Shown here: positions 42,088 to 51,702 of the stretch, piece by piece
Layout: the number at the start of each line of letters is the position of its first letter
How positions within the stretch are numbered: position 1 is the stretch's first letter
Assembly: GCF_030816965.1 (NCBI RefSeq)
Contig: NZ_JAUSYQ010000002.1
Location: 6,810,001 to 6,874,000 of the forward strand
Length of the DNA: 64,000 bases
Direction: 5' to 3'
Source: Streptomyces canus
GTDB lineage: Bacteria > Actinomycetota > Actinomycetes > Streptomycetales > Streptomycetaceae
Notes under the pieces: generated by a model
What the model saw: the letters and a program-made list of their open reading frames with translations, nothing else
What the model was told of the DNA's origin: nothing
The model's database searches: none
Position numbers and translations under genes: made by a program

Positions 42088-44793
42088 GTGAACGAGAAGC
42101 GCGCAGGGCGCCCTCGCAAGCCCCTTCCCGCCACCCTCCCGCCAGCCTTCAAGCGATTCGCTCTTCAACTACGCCGCCATGCCGACGAATCTGCCGTCAC
42201 TACGCGCCAGTTGGCCGCGCGCACGCACATCAGCCTGACTGCCGCCTCACGCGCCCTGAACGGCGAACGCCGCATCGATGCGCGCGAGCTGGACAGCTTC
42301 ATCGATGCGCTCGGACTGAACGAGACACAGCGCGCGTCCCTCGTCTTCCTCCACCAGCAGGCAATGGATGAAGCGCATGGGGCGCAATCGCACGGGCGCG
42401 AGGGCGCTGGCACGGGCCCTGCTGACATCCTGGCCGAGCTCCGTCAGGAGGCGGCAATCAGCCTCCGGGAGATCTCGCACCGCCTCACCGTGGCGGGCTC
42501 CCCCATGGCGAAGTCAACCGTTGAACGCATCCTCGAAGACCCTAACCGGTCTCCGCTACAGGCTCTCCAGGTGGGCACCATCCTCATCGAGGCTCTGCCG
42601 GAGCATGTACGCGGCCCAGCAGCCGAGAAGCTGCACCGGTCCTACATTGGCCCTGCTCACAACGCCGCCATCTACGTGATGGGCCAGCCTGGCGCGGGGA
42701 AGTCGGAGTTGCTGGCGTCACTTCGATCTAGCATGCCGGTGGCGTCCGAGGAGGCGATGGCCAGCCTCGCACGCAGGCTGGACCTGCCTGTCTCTGAGCT
42801 CTTGGCTTTCCGCGAGACTGCCCAGGCCGATCAGATCCCGGGTCGGCCGATCAGCGAATGGAGTGCTCTCGAGCTTGGGGTCCATCGCGCGGCGGCGCCG
42901 ATCGGGACCGGTGAGAATGAAGAGTCCGAGCTCCCTCCATACATTCCGCGATCACACGATGAACTGCTCGCTGACGCGGTCCGCGACGCCGCAGCAGGCC
43001 GGAGCCAGATGCTGGTGGTGACCGGAAATTCCACCACCGGCAAAACGCGGGCGTGCTGGGAGGCAATCCAGTCACTGTCGCAACAAGGGTGGCGGCTGTG
43101 GCACCCCTTCAATCCCACTCCGGCCGAGGCGGCCATGGACGGTATCGCCCGAGTCGAGCCGCGGACAGTGGTGTGGCTCGACGATGTTGAGCGCTACCTA
43201 CTGGCGCCCGAACTCGGCGAGCGGGTCGCGTACGCCATAGGGCGCTTGCTCCGCCAGCTCGACCGGGGACCGATCCTTGTCCTGGGCACCATTTGGCCAA
43301 GGAACCTGGACCAGCTAACGGCATCGCCTGCCCCCAACGCGCCCGACTTGCACGAACAGGCCAGACGGCTACTGTCCGGTCGGATCATCTTCGTCCCGGA
43401 CCGTTTCGACCCGGTCGCGTTGAGCTCCGCAAAGGCCCAAAGCGCTATCAGGGATCCGCGCCTGGCCGAAGCTGTCGAGCAATCCGGTAGTGACGGCCGC
43501 CTTACGCAGTACCTTGCCAGCGGCCCCCAGCTCATGAACCTCTTCAGCATGGCGATGTCAGCCAGCAAGGCAGTGCTGGAGGCGGCGATGGATGCCTGCC
43601 GTCTCGGCATCAGTAGCCCACTGCCTCAGTCTTTTCTCACGGAAGCGGCGGTCGGCTACCTCAGTGACTCCGCGTTCGCCGTGCTTACCGAGGACTGGGC
43701 AGAGCAAGTCTTCGCCGAACTCACCCGTCCTGTCACCGGGGGATCGAGTCCGCTTCGGCGGATTCGGCCGCGCCCTACATTGCGTACGCCCGGATCCCCG
43801 CCTGCCCACGGTGCGCCCGTCCGGTCGGTCGGCCCAACCTACCGACTTGCGGACCACCTTGACCTGGCAGGCCGTAGAACCCGCCAGTTCCTGTGCCCGC
43901 CTGATTCCTTCTGGCTGGCCGCCTACAACCACCTCACGGTCCCGGAGGATCTCGAAGGCTTGGCTGAAGCAGCCGACGATCGCTATCGCCTGCAGTGGGC
44001 TCACCACCTGCGTCGCCGGGCTGCTGAAGTCGGCGACGAGGGCCTGCTGCGCCTCACCCGACTGCGTGAGGAGGCCGGGGACCGCGAGCAAGCCGAGTAT
44101 TTCGCCCGTGCAGCCGCCGCGGCTGGCTACACATCCGGCCTGCGGGAACTGGTCCGGATGCGGGAAGAAGCGGGAGACTTCGAGAGCGCAGAGGCCCTCG
44201 CGCGGCAGGCCGCTGAATCCGGCGACGGCCTTGCTCTAGCCGAACTTGCTTGGACGTATGAGGAGCAAGGCGATTCCGCCAACGCCGAACAGCTTGCCCA
44301 GCAGGCGGCTGCCGTCGGCGACACCTTCGCCTTGCGGGAACTTGCCCGAATGAGAGAAGTCTCCGGAGACATCACCAGCGCCGAGGCCCTGTACCGCCAG
44401 GCGGCCGTGGACTTCCATGACACCCCATCCCTTCTCCGCCTCGCCGAGATGCGGCAGGAGGCTGGGGACCGGAACGAAGCGCGGCGCTTCGCGCGCGCCG
44501 CGGACAGCGATGATGTCCTCCCGCTAATTGATTCAGCTCGGGCGCGGCAGGAGGAAGGAGACTGGGAAGGCGCCGAGACGCTCTACCGCCAAGCGGCGGA
44601 TGCAGGCAACGCTTTCGCCCTGGAGGCCCTCGCCCGTATGCGGGAAGAAGCGGGGGACCGAAGCGGCGCCGAAGCTCTCTACCGCCAGACGGCTGATGCC
44701 GGCTTGGCCTGGCTCGTCAATCCTGCACGCCGGTGGCCATACGGGCTGAATCCCGATGGCGCCCCTACACCTCCGTGGGGGGGAGCGAAGTGA
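42088..44793 (+). CDS. HTH / P-loop NTPase / TPR-repeat protein (STAND-like)
   Basis: A 901-residue multidomain protein. Residues 20-90 form an HTH (TTRQLAARTHISLTAASRALNG), and a second HTH-like region lies at 112-160. One Walker A, GQPGAGKS (199-206), lies in a short segment; a second, GNSTTGKT (313-320), has a Walker B VVWLDDVE (361-368) behind it. From about residue 640 at least six TPR/Sel1-like repeats of ~36 residues follow (LARMREEAGD, then AEALYRQAADAG). The layout suits a signal-transduction ATPase such as those in Avs-like defence or actinomycete regulators. The true nucleotide site is probably the second. There is no effector domain beyond the HTH. Confidence 0.75.
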   Translation: MNEKRAGRPRKPLPATLPPAFKRFALQLRRHADESAVTTRQLAARTHISLTAASRALNGERRIDARELDSFIDALGLNETQRASLVFLHQQAMDEAHGAQSHGREGAGTGPADILAELRQEAAISLREISHRLTVAGSPMAKSTVERILEDPNRSPLQALQVGTILIEALPEHVRGPAAEKLHRSYIGPAHNAAIYVMGQPGAGKSELLASLRSSMPVASEEAMASLARRLDLPVSELLAFRETAQADQIPGRPISEWSALELGVHRAAAPIGTGENEESELPPYIPRSHDELLADAVRDAAAGRSQMLVVTGNSTTGKTRACWEAIQSLSQQGWRLWHPFNPTPAEAAMDGIARVEPRTVVWLDDVERYLLAPELGERVAYAIGRLLRQLDRGPILVLGTIWPRNLDQLTASPAPNAPDLHEQARRLLSGRIIFVPDRFDPVALSSAKAQSAIRDPRLAEAVEQSGSDGRLTQYLASGPQLMNLFSMAMSASKAVLEAAMDACRLGISSPLPQSFLTEAAVGYLSDSAFAVLTEDWAEQVFAELTRPVTGGSSPLRRIRPRPTLRTPGSPPAHGAPVRSVGPTYRLADHLDLAGRRTRQFLCPPDSFWLAAYNHLTVPEDLEGLAEAADDRYRLQWAHHLRRRAAEVGDEGLLRLTRLREEAGDREQAEYFARAAAAAGYTSGLRELVRMREEAGDFESAEALARQAAESGDGLALAELAWTYEEQGDSANAEQLAQQAAAVGDTFALRELARMREVSGDITSAEALYRQAAVDFHDTPSLLRLAEMRQEAGDRNEARRFARAADSDDVLPLIDSARARQEEGDWEGAETLYRQAADAGNAFALEALARMREEAGDRSGAEALYRQTADAGLAWLVNPARRWPYGLNPDGAPTPPWGGAK

Positions 44794-44983
44794 ATACGGG
44801 CAGCCGTCGTGCGGAGTTGTGAGGTTGAGTTCGGGATGCGGCCTTTCGACGTGTGGGCAAGTAGGGGCGGTGGACTATCAATGATGCTCGGGATCGCCGG
44901 TTTGGCCAACCGGCGATCCCGAGCTATGTTGCGCTGCCCGAAGCGGCGAACGCAGAAGCACCAAGAAGTTGTGAGCCCTTGGT

Positions 44984-46384
44984 TCAGAGCGGGCGCCGTT
45001 TGCGGATGGGCAGGATGCTCAGGGCCATGATGGTGCCGTCGTCCTGGAACGAGATCGGGTCGTTCCATCTCCCGGATTCATGGGAGTCGCGCCGTTTGGA
45101 GCAGAGTTCGTAGACAGCTTGCCGGTACTCCTCCACGCGGCCGGCTTTGATCAGTTCGTACAATCCTGAGTCCATTCCGGAGAATGCCTCGATGCGTGCG
45201 GTCCCCATGCGGAAGACGTTGTCCGTGCCGACGAATTTCGTGTCGCCGACCTCGATGTCCGCGTCGTCGACGCTCGATGTCGCGGCGAAGGCGGGCACGT
45301 CGTAGTGCTCGCGGCCTTGGCGTGCGGTGAGATAGCCGGCCGTGTATTTCCGTCCGCCCGAGAAAGCGGTCAGGCCGGCTGCTGCGGTACGGGCCAGGAG
45401 TTGGCCGAACCAGGCGAGGTCGTCCTCGCCCACCTGGAAGCCGTCGACCGTCCGCGCCCGTCGACCGTCGCGGGCCGGTAGGTGAATGGCGTTGGGGTAG
45501 GGGATTCCGGGCTTGTCCCTGATCTCCTCGTTGGCGTCATTCAGGGCGCCGGGTATGCGGACGGGGAGCAGAGCCTCGCCTGGGGATTGCAGCACATTGA
45601 CCACGACCCCGCCCTGGCCCATGAGCTCGGTGGACAGCATCAGGCAGGGCGTCGTGTTCCAGGGGCCGATCTGCATGCCTTCGGTCAGTTCTGCTCCCTT
45701 GACCAGTTGCTGGATCGTAGTGCTGCGGGTTCGGCCGGTGCGCTTGCTGGGCTTCTGGTGGTTTCCGCGGCAGGCCACGAAGGTGACTTTCGACGGCTCG
45801 CCGGGTTTCCATGCCTCGATGATGTAGTCGGGCCGGGGCCGTGAGCCCTTGTTCCGTTGGGAGACGCTCAGGGGCCAGCCGGCTCGCAGCACCGTGTTCG
45901 TGTCGACGACCGAGACGATGTGGTCGGGGTAGCGCTGCTGCACGATGTGCTCCGCCACCGCGAGCCCGAAGCCGACGGCCAGCTCCCGGGCCTGCATGCC
46001 CTTGTACCAGCTCTCGGAAGAGCGGCCCTTGTCGGTGAGGTCCATGGAGCCGGCGCGGTTGGCGTCGAGTGCCTCGCAGAACTTCAGGCTGAGCCAGTGT
46101 TCTGCCAGCCCGCGTCCCATGCCCTGGCCGGCCAGGACGTAGCCGCGCGCTACGGCGTGCAGGACCTGCCACGGCGTCAGGTCGATGGACCGGCCGTGCT
46201 CGGCCAGCGCGACCGGCCGCAGGTCGGGCTTCCTGCGCGCTGCATCCTGGCCCTTTTCCCGGCGCTTCTTGTCGATGGCCGCCGCCGCGGAGTCCACGTG
46301 CGCGGCCAGTTCTGTCGTCGAGTGGACGTGAACGCTCGTCGAGCGGCTGAGTGCGTTCAGGATCTGTCGCGCGGTTCTCGCCAT
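44984..46384 (-). CDS. Hypothetical protein of island (466 aa)
   Basis: This protein has no recognised family. It starts MARTARQILNALSRSTSVHVHST and continues through Asp/Arg-rich helices to a central mixed region (HIVQQRYPDHIVSVVDTNTVLRAGWPLS, then RPRPDYIIEAWKPG and KVTFVACRGNH). The D-Y-I-I-E followed by V-T-F-V-A-C spacing loosely recalls PD-(D/E)XK enzymes but lacks a clear E-x-K. ATG at 46384 was chosen; the open frame upstream is unsupported. It is divergent from the intact integrase, which starts 258 bases away. Similar proteins seem confined to mobile islands. Confidence 0.6.
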   Translation of the reverse strand: MARTARQILNALSRSTSVHVHSTTELAAHVDSAAAAIDKKRREKGQDAARRKPDLRPVALAEHGRSIDLTPWQVLHAVARGYVLAGQGMGRGLAEHWLSLKFCEALDANRAGSMDLTDKGRSSESWYKGMQARELAVGFGLAVAEHIVQQRYPDHIVSVVDTNTVLRAGWPLSVSQRNKGSRPRPDYIIEAWKPGEPSKVTFVACRGNHQKPSKRTGRTRSTTIQQLVKGAELTEGMQIGPWNTTPCLMLSTELMGQGGVVVNVLQSPGEALLPVRIPGALNDANEEIRDKPGIPYPNAIHLPARDGRRARTVDGFQVGEDDLAWFGQLLARTAAAGLTAFSGGRKYTAGYLTARQGREHYDVPAFAATSSVDDADIEVGDTKFVGTDNVFRMGTARIEAFSGMDSGLYELIKAGRVEEYRQAVYELCSKRRDSHESGRWNDPISFQDDGTIMALSILPIRKRRPL

Positions 46385-46642
46385 GCATCCCCCACGGTCC
46401 GCGTGCTCTGGCTGGCCGGGAACGGTAATTCGGGACATTGGGGCGCGTGCAAGTGCGCATGGCGCACCAATGACTACAACTGGCCACACCGGGACCGGGT
46501 ATGACCAGTGGCGACGGAGTCAAGCCGAACATCTGACAAACCACGCTCGTCAACCGGGCGCCGCACGAGTGCCCTCTTGCGGGGGGATGCTGGAGTGGAT
46601 GTGCCGGGCAGCCATGCTCCCGCCGATCAGAAGGAGGCGGGT

Positions 46643-48034
46643 ATGGACCCGAACGAGCACCACGGCGCCGCACCGGAGCCCGAACAGCCTGCAGACCGAT
46701 CCCCGGCGCAGCCGCATGGTGAGGGACGGCCGGACGGAGGTAGCCCGGTCGCAGGCTTGGCGGGCGAGTTCGGCGCGGAGCTGGTGCGGGCCATCCGCGT
46801 GGGCCTGGCCGAGGTGAGCAGCTCCGCCCACGGGGCACGGCGGCCGTCGCAACTGAGCTGGTACGCCTTCGCGACCGAGTACGCGCGGGCCCACTGGCCG
46901 GGCAGGGCGGCGAAGACCCGGGACGAGGTCAGCGACGCGCTGACTGCCGTCACGGTGGCGATGCTGTGGGATCTTCCGGGGCGGCCGGGCGGGCAGCTGC
47001 TGCGCCGCGCTTTGCGGCACTGGGCGTTCGTCGTTCCCGGCCCGGGGCAGGGGGAGATGCCGGTGGAGGACCGGCTGGTGCTGCAGTGGGTGGCGAAGGC
47101 GTCCCGTCCCCTGGTGGATCTGCATGATCCGGTCCTGGCGCGTGATGTGCTGGAGTCGCTGCGCCGAAAGCTCGACGGTGGTGAGGCGGCGGTGGAGACG
47201 ATGCGCCGCAAGCGCAAGGTGATGGTGCACGCGCTCCACTACGCCGTTGAGCGGGGCGAGTTGGGCAGCCACCCGCTGAACAAGGTGCGCTGGCGGTTGC
47301 CCAAGCCGGCGGTCACGGTGGACCCGCGAGTGGTGGCCAACCCCCACCAGGCCCGGGATCTGCTGGATGCCGTCTCCTACGTGGGCGGCTACCAACGGGC
47401 TCGCGGCCGTCGGCTGGTCGGGTTCTTCGCCGGCATGTATTACGCGGGCCTGCGTCCCGAGGAGGCGGTCGCGGTCGCGCTGCCGGACTGCCGCCTGCCC
47501 ACCACCGGTTGGGGCCGGGTGATCCTGCACCGCACCCGGCCGCAGGCGGGCAAACGATGGACCGACAGCGGCGAGAACCACGACGAGCGCGGCCTGAAGA
47601 ACCGTCCGGCGGGAGAGACACGAGTTGTGCCGCTCCCGCCGCATCTGGTGGCCCTGTGGAGAGATCACGTCACCACGTTCGGCACGGCCGACGACGGCCG
47701 GCTGTTCTTCACCGAGCAGGGCCGGGTCATCAGCTACACCACCTACCACCGGGTGTGGCACGAGAGCCGCGCTCTCGCCCTGCCGCCCGCGCTCACCGGC
47801 ACCCCGCTCGCGAAGCGGCCCTATGACCTGAGGCACTCGGCGCTGTCCACCTGGCTGTGCGCGGGTGCCGACCCGGCGGAGGTCGCCGAGCGGGCGGGCA
47901 ACAGCGTCGGGGTTCTGCTGAGCCGGTACGCGCGGTGCCTGTACGACCGGCAGTCCATCAACAACCAGCGCATCGAGGGGTTGTTGAGTGCGTATGACCA
48001 GCCACGCGAGCCCGGCCAGCAGGACGAGGAGTAG
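46643..48034 (+). CDS. int: Tyrosine site-specific recombinase (integrase)
   Basis: A 463-residue phage-type integrase. The N-terminal ~55 residues are disordered (Pro/Gln/Glu), followed by the core-binding domain (SWYAFATEYARAHWPGRAAKTRDEVSDAL) and the catalytic domain. Visible active-site elements are the first Arg in GLRPEEA, a Lys in the beta hairpin (RVILHRTRPQAGKRW region), HxxR-like PYDLRHSAL (where the first His is Tyr), and the Tyr of LLSRYARC. AAGGAGG lies six bases before ATG. Broken relatives lie at 38958 and 55190. It may drive movement of the surrounding island, though it is not next to the tRNA scar. Confidence 0.92.
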   Translation: MDPNEHHGAAPEPEQPADRSPAQPHGEGRPDGGSPVAGLAGEFGAELVRAIRVGLAEVSSSAHGARRPSQLSWYAFATEYARAHWPGRAAKTRDEVSDALTAVTVAMLWDLPGRPGGQLLRRALRHWAFVVPGPGQGEMPVEDRLVLQWVAKASRPLVDLHDPVLARDVLESLRRKLDGGEAAVETMRRKRKVMVHALHYAVERGELGSHPLNKVRWRLPKPAVTVDPRVVANPHQARDLLDAVSYVGGYQRARGRRLVGFFAGMYYAGLRPEEAVAVALPDCRLPTTGWGRVILHRTRPQAGKRWTDSGENHDERGLKNRPAGETRVVPLPPHLVALWRDHVTTFGTADDGRLFFTEQGRVISYTTYHRVWHESRALALPPALTGTPLAKRPYDLRHSALSTWLCAGADPAEVAERAGNSVGVLLSRYARCLYDRQSINNQRIEGLLSAYDQPREPGQQDEE

Positions 48035-48331
48035 CTCTTCCGCCCTTCCGGACGCACAGTGCCGGATGCCGGAGTGCCGCCGAACAGAGGGATCCTGTCC
48101 GTTGGGTCACGGTGCGCCCCGACGTGCTCCCCCAGTGGATGGCGGGGCATTCCGGCCGGTGGCCGACCTGCGCAAGCCGGCCTCGGGGGCGTTTCGCCGG
48201 ACGCGCTGACCGCGTAAAGGCACGTTCCGGGCGGGAGGTGCGGAGGGTGACTGGAAAACGTGACCTGGAAGGCGGCCGGGCGTCTGGACGAAGTCGGACA
48301 CAAGTGACCCACCTCGTGCTTTCATGCACGC

Positions 48332-50293
48332 ATGCATTCCCTGACCGTGCAGGTGGACGGAGATCACCTGGCTCGCCTTGTCCGTAGCCCGCGCGCCGGC
48401 CTGACGGAGCTCATCTGGAACGCCCTCGATGCGGATGCTGACGTCGTCGATGGGGGGCTTGAGTTCAGCACGCTGGGTGCTGTGGAGCGCGTCATCGTAG
48501 TTGATCGCGGTCACGGCATGTCGCCGGACGACGTGCAGCAGGGATTCGGCGCGCTGGGGGGTTCGTGGAAGAGGGCCACCAGGACGACGCGGCAGCAGGG
48601 AAGACGCCTTCACGGAGAACAGGGCAAGGGGCGGTTCGCGGCATTCGGCATCGGTGATGTCGTCGAATGGTGCACGGTGCATGAGGGAGACCCTGCGACC
48701 GAGACGAGGATCCGCGCCGAGCGTCACAACCTGCGCCGCTTCGAGATCACCACCGCTCCGGCCGACGGTGACATCGGCACCAGGGTGTCAGTTGTCTCGG
48801 TCAACGAAACGGCCGGTAAGCAGCTTGAGCAGGACTCGCTGATTGACACCCTCTCGGCAGAATTCGCGATCTGTCTCGAATCCTACCGGCATGTTGAGAT
48901 CTCGTGGCGCGGCCAGAAGCTCAATCCGGCGGCGCTGCAGGTCGAACGCGAGGAATACGACCTGGATGTCGATGGACTGGACGACCGCCCACAACTGGTT
49001 GTCATCGAGTGGCGTCGCCAGGTCGACCGGGCCTTGTATTTGTGCGATGAGGCCGGCATGGCGCTCCACGATATCAAGCCAGGAATCCAGGCCCCCGGGT
49101 TCGATTTCACCGCATATCTCAAGTGGGATGGATTCAGAGGGCATGACGTACTGCTCGCTGAATCCGGCCTGGAACCTATGAGTTCCGTTGTCACGGTGGC
49201 GAAAGAAAAGCTGCGCGAGCACTTCAAACGTCGTAGTGCGGACAAGAGCAGGTCGATCATCAGGGGATGGGTTTCGGAGGGCAGTTACCCGTACAGTGAC
49301 GGATCGCCCTCTGCTGCCGAGAATGCGGAGCGGCAGGTTTTTGACCTCGTCGCATTCAGTGCGTCAAAAGTGATCAACGACGGAGACTTCCGCTCGCGAA
49401 AGTTCACCCTGAGGCTCCTCCGTGAAGCCCTGGCATCCAACCCGGGGAACCTCCACAACGTCTTGAGGAGTGTTCTCGAGCTGTCGGCGGAACGCCTGGC
49501 CGAACTCAGTGAGCTGCTCAACAGAACTACCCTCTCGTCGATCATCGCCACCTCGAAGAAGGTCGGAGACCGGCTCAGCTTCCTGTCCGGTCTCGACACA
49601 ATACTGTTCGACAGCGAGCCGCGGCGCCAGACGCTGGAGCGGCGGCAGCTTCACCGGATCCTGGCCAACGAGACATGGGTATTCGGCGAGGAATACGCCC
49701 TGACTGGTGACGATGAGTCCCTGACCAAGGTGCTCGCGAAATATCTCCACTTTCTTGGCGAGGAGGTTGAGCTCACCGGCCACGCGCAGCCCGTGCTGCG
49801 TCATGACGGCACCAATCCCATTCCCGATCTTGTACTAACTCGCACGTGCGAGATTGCGCAAGACCGAGTCGAGAACATCGTGGTCGAATTGAAGCGGCCG
49901 AGTGAAGTGATCGGTGCGGACGAACTCACCCAGATCGAAAAGTATGCGCTGGCGGTCATGCGCGACGAGCGGTTCAACAAGCCGAACGTCTCGTGGGATT
50001 TCTGGATTATCGGCAATACTTTGGATGAGTTCGCCGAGTCCCGTCGTAACCAGACCGGACTGCCGTTCGGCTATATCCAGCGCACCGACCGCCACCGCGT
50101 ACAAGTGCGTACCTGGTCCGAGGTGATCAATGATGCCCGGCACCGGCTGAAGTTTGTAGAACGCAGCCTCGATTACCGGGCTAATCATGACGACGGGGTG
50201 GAATACCTGCGTTCAAAGCATGCCCAGTTCCTGCCGCCCAGTCTCAGCGACAGTCCCGACCCGTCACCATCCTCGGAAGACGGCCGGGACTGA
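48332..50293 (+). CDS. GHKL ATPase fused to a PD-(D/E)XK (Shedu-like) nuclease domain
   Basis: A 653-residue protein. The N-terminal Hsp90/MORC-type ATPase has N-box ELIWNALDADAD (Asn30), G1 DRGHGM (58-63) and G2 GEQGKGRFAAFGIG (95-108). A middle helical region (about 330-430) follows. The C-terminal domain carries PIPDLVLTR (Asp498) and VVELKRPSE (Glu519, Lys521), the D...E-x-K core of restriction-endonuclease folds, in a context resembling DUF4263 Shedu nucleases (TQIEKYALAVM, WDFWIIG). The combination suggests an ATP-gated defence nuclease. No strong ribosome binding site precedes ATG, so the transcript might be leaderless. The A+T share is higher than in core genes. Its stop is 21 bases from the convergent rpoA stop. 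Confidence 0.75.
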   Translation: MHSLTVQVDGDHLARLVRSPRAGLTELIWNALDADADVVDGGLEFSTLGAVERVIVVDRGHGMSPDDVQQGFGALGGSWKRATRTTRQQGRRLHGEQGKGRFAAFGIGDVVEWCTVHEGDPATETRIRAERHNLRRFEITTAPADGDIGTRVSVVSVNETAGKQLEQDSLIDTLSAEFAICLESYRHVEISWRGQKLNPAALQVEREEYDLDVDGLDDRPQLVVIEWRRQVDRALYLCDEAGMALHDIKPGIQAPGFDFTAYLKWDGFRGHDVLLAESGLEPMSSVVTVAKEKLREHFKRRSADKSRSIIRGWVSEGSYPYSDGSPSAAENAERQVFDLVAFSASKVINDGDFRSRKFTLRLLREALASNPGNLHNVLRSVLELSAERLAELSELLNRTTLSSIIATSKKVGDRLSFLSGLDTILFDSEPRRQTLERRQLHRILANETWVFGEEYALTGDDESLTKVLAKYLHFLGEEVELTGHAQPVLRHDGTNPIPDLVLTRTCEIAQDRVENIVVELKRPSEVIGADELTQIEKYALAVMRDERFNKPNVSWDFWIIGNTLDEFAESRRNQTGLPFGYIQRTDRHRVQVRTWSEVINDARHRLKFVERSLDYRANHDDGVEYLRSKHAQFLPPSLSDSPDPSPSSEDGRD

Positions 50294-50314
50294 TTGACCG
50301 GCGCGGCGCACCGT

Positions 50315-51334
50315 TCAGTACTGCTCGGTCTCGACGAACGTCGTGTCCGCGTCGTTGGTGGCGAAGGTGCCGACCGCGGCCGTGGGGTCGAAGCCCGGCG
50401 GGCTGTCCTTGAGGCCCAGACCCAGGCCAGCCAGCTTCGCCTTGACCTCGTCGATCGACTTCGCACCGAAGTTGCGGATGTCCATCAGGTCCGCCTCGGA
50501 GCGCGCCAAAAGCTCACCCACGGAGTGGACACCTTCGCGCTTGAGGCAGTTGTACGAACGGACCGTGAGTTCGAGCTCCTCGATCGGCAGGGCGAGATCA
50601 GCGGCGAGGGCGGCGTCAGTGGGGGACGGGCCCATGTCGATGCCCTCGGCTTCGATGTTCAGCTCGCGGGCGAGACCGAACAGCTCGACCAGGGTCTTAC
50701 CGGCGGAGGCCATGGCGTCACGGGGACGCATCGCCTGCTTGGTCTCGACGTCGACGATCAGCTTGTCGAAGTCGGTGCGCTGCTCGACACGAGTCGCCTC
50801 GACCTTGTACGTGACCTTCAGAACCGGCGAGTAGATGGAGTCGACCGGGATACGCCCGATCTCCTGGCCCACCTGCTTGTTCTGCACGGCGGAGACGTAA
50901 CCACGGCCACGCTCGACGGTCAGCTCCATCTCCAGCTTGCCCTTGCCGTTGAGCGTGGCGAGGACGAGGCCGGGGTTGTGCACCTCGACACCGGCCGGGG
51001 GCGCGATGTCGGCGGCGGTGACCAGACCCGGGCCCTGCTTGCGCAGGTACATCACGACCGGCTCGTCGTGCTCCGAGGAGACGACCAGCTGCTTGATGTT
51101 GAGGATCAGGTCGGTGACGTCCTCCTTGACGCCCGGCACGGTGGTGAACTCGTGCAGGACACCGTCGATGCGGATGCTGGTGACAGCCGCACCGGGGATC
51201 GACGACAGGAGGGTGCGGCGGAGCGAGTTGCCGAGGGTGTAACCGAAGCCCGGCTCCAGCGGCTCGATCACGAACCGGGAACGGAACTCGTCGACGACCT
51301 CTTCGGTCAACGAGGGACGCTGAGCAATCAGCAC
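50315..51334 (-). CDS. rpoA: RNA polymerase alpha subunit, extra-operonic copy
   Basis: A full-length 339-residue alpha subunit. The NTD opens [43 protein letters not shown], with dimer and beta-binding parts all present. The CTD helix [42 protein letters not shown] is intact. In every Streptomyces known to me rpoA lies between rpsD or rpsK and rplQ; neither is here, so this is likely a second copy. The start is GTG with GGAGG seven bases away. Several residues appear to differ from the usual sequence (Gly in HNPGLVL, Val in REGVHS, Met in DLMDIR, and the C-terminal [12 protein letters not shown]). Expression and assembly into polymerase are unknown. Confidence 0.92.
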   Translation of the reverse strand: MLIAQRPSLTEEVVDEFRSRFVIEPLEPGFGYTLGNSLRRTLLSSIPGAAVTSIRIDGVLHEFTTVPGVKEDVTDLILNIKQLVVSSEHDEPVVMYLRKQGPGLVTAADIAPPAGVEVHNPGLVLATLNGKGKLEMELTVERGRGYVSAVQNKQVGQEIGRIPVDSIYSPVLKVTYKVEATRVEQRTDFDKLIVDVETKQAMRPRDAMASAGKTLVELFGLARELNIEAEGIDMGPSPTDAALAADLALPIEELELTVRSYNCLKREGVHSVGELLARSEADLMDIRNFGAKSIDEVKAKLAGLGLGLKDSPPGFDPTAAVGTFATNDADTTFVETEQY

Positions 51335-51464
51335 GTGGTGTTGCCTCCAGTGGTTTGGCGCCCGCTATGTGACGCCGTAGACCTTACGAAGGGTATCGGG
51401 CGATAGGGGTGATGCGGCCTCCGTGGAGGCCGAACCACCCGTCACCCGACCCCGGCGAGGAGGC

Positions 51465-51560
51465 ATCGGGCCTTCGTTCAGGTGCACACCGACGAGGGAC
51501 TCACCGGCGTCGGCGAGACCCGCATGCTGGGCCACACCGACGCGCTGCTCGGATATGCGT
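51465..51560 (+). pseudogene. Enolase-superfamily dehydratase fragment
   Basis: AFVQVHTDEGLTGVGETRMLGHTDALLGY matches the N-terminal capping-domain motif of mandelate racemase/muconate lactonising enzymes such as galactonate dehydratases (V-x-V-x-T-DEGL-x-G-x-GE). Flanking sequence does not continue the family in any frame, so this is a small relic. Confidence 0.45.
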
Positions 51561-51702
51561 GCTTGTCGAGGCTGCGGCGGCCGAAGCCAGTCCCCGGCCG
51601 CCAGCGCGTCCGCCGTTCGGGGGCACGGCCAGCGCGGGGCAACGCGCCACCGAGCCGTCGTTCCGTCGCGAGGGAGCGGCCAACGTGCCAGGACAAATCA
51701 CG

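Noticed and set aside
41288..42091. 267-codon plus-strand frame
   Set aside because: Arg/Ala/Thr-rich shadow opposite the membrane protein at 41548-41955, with no supported start.
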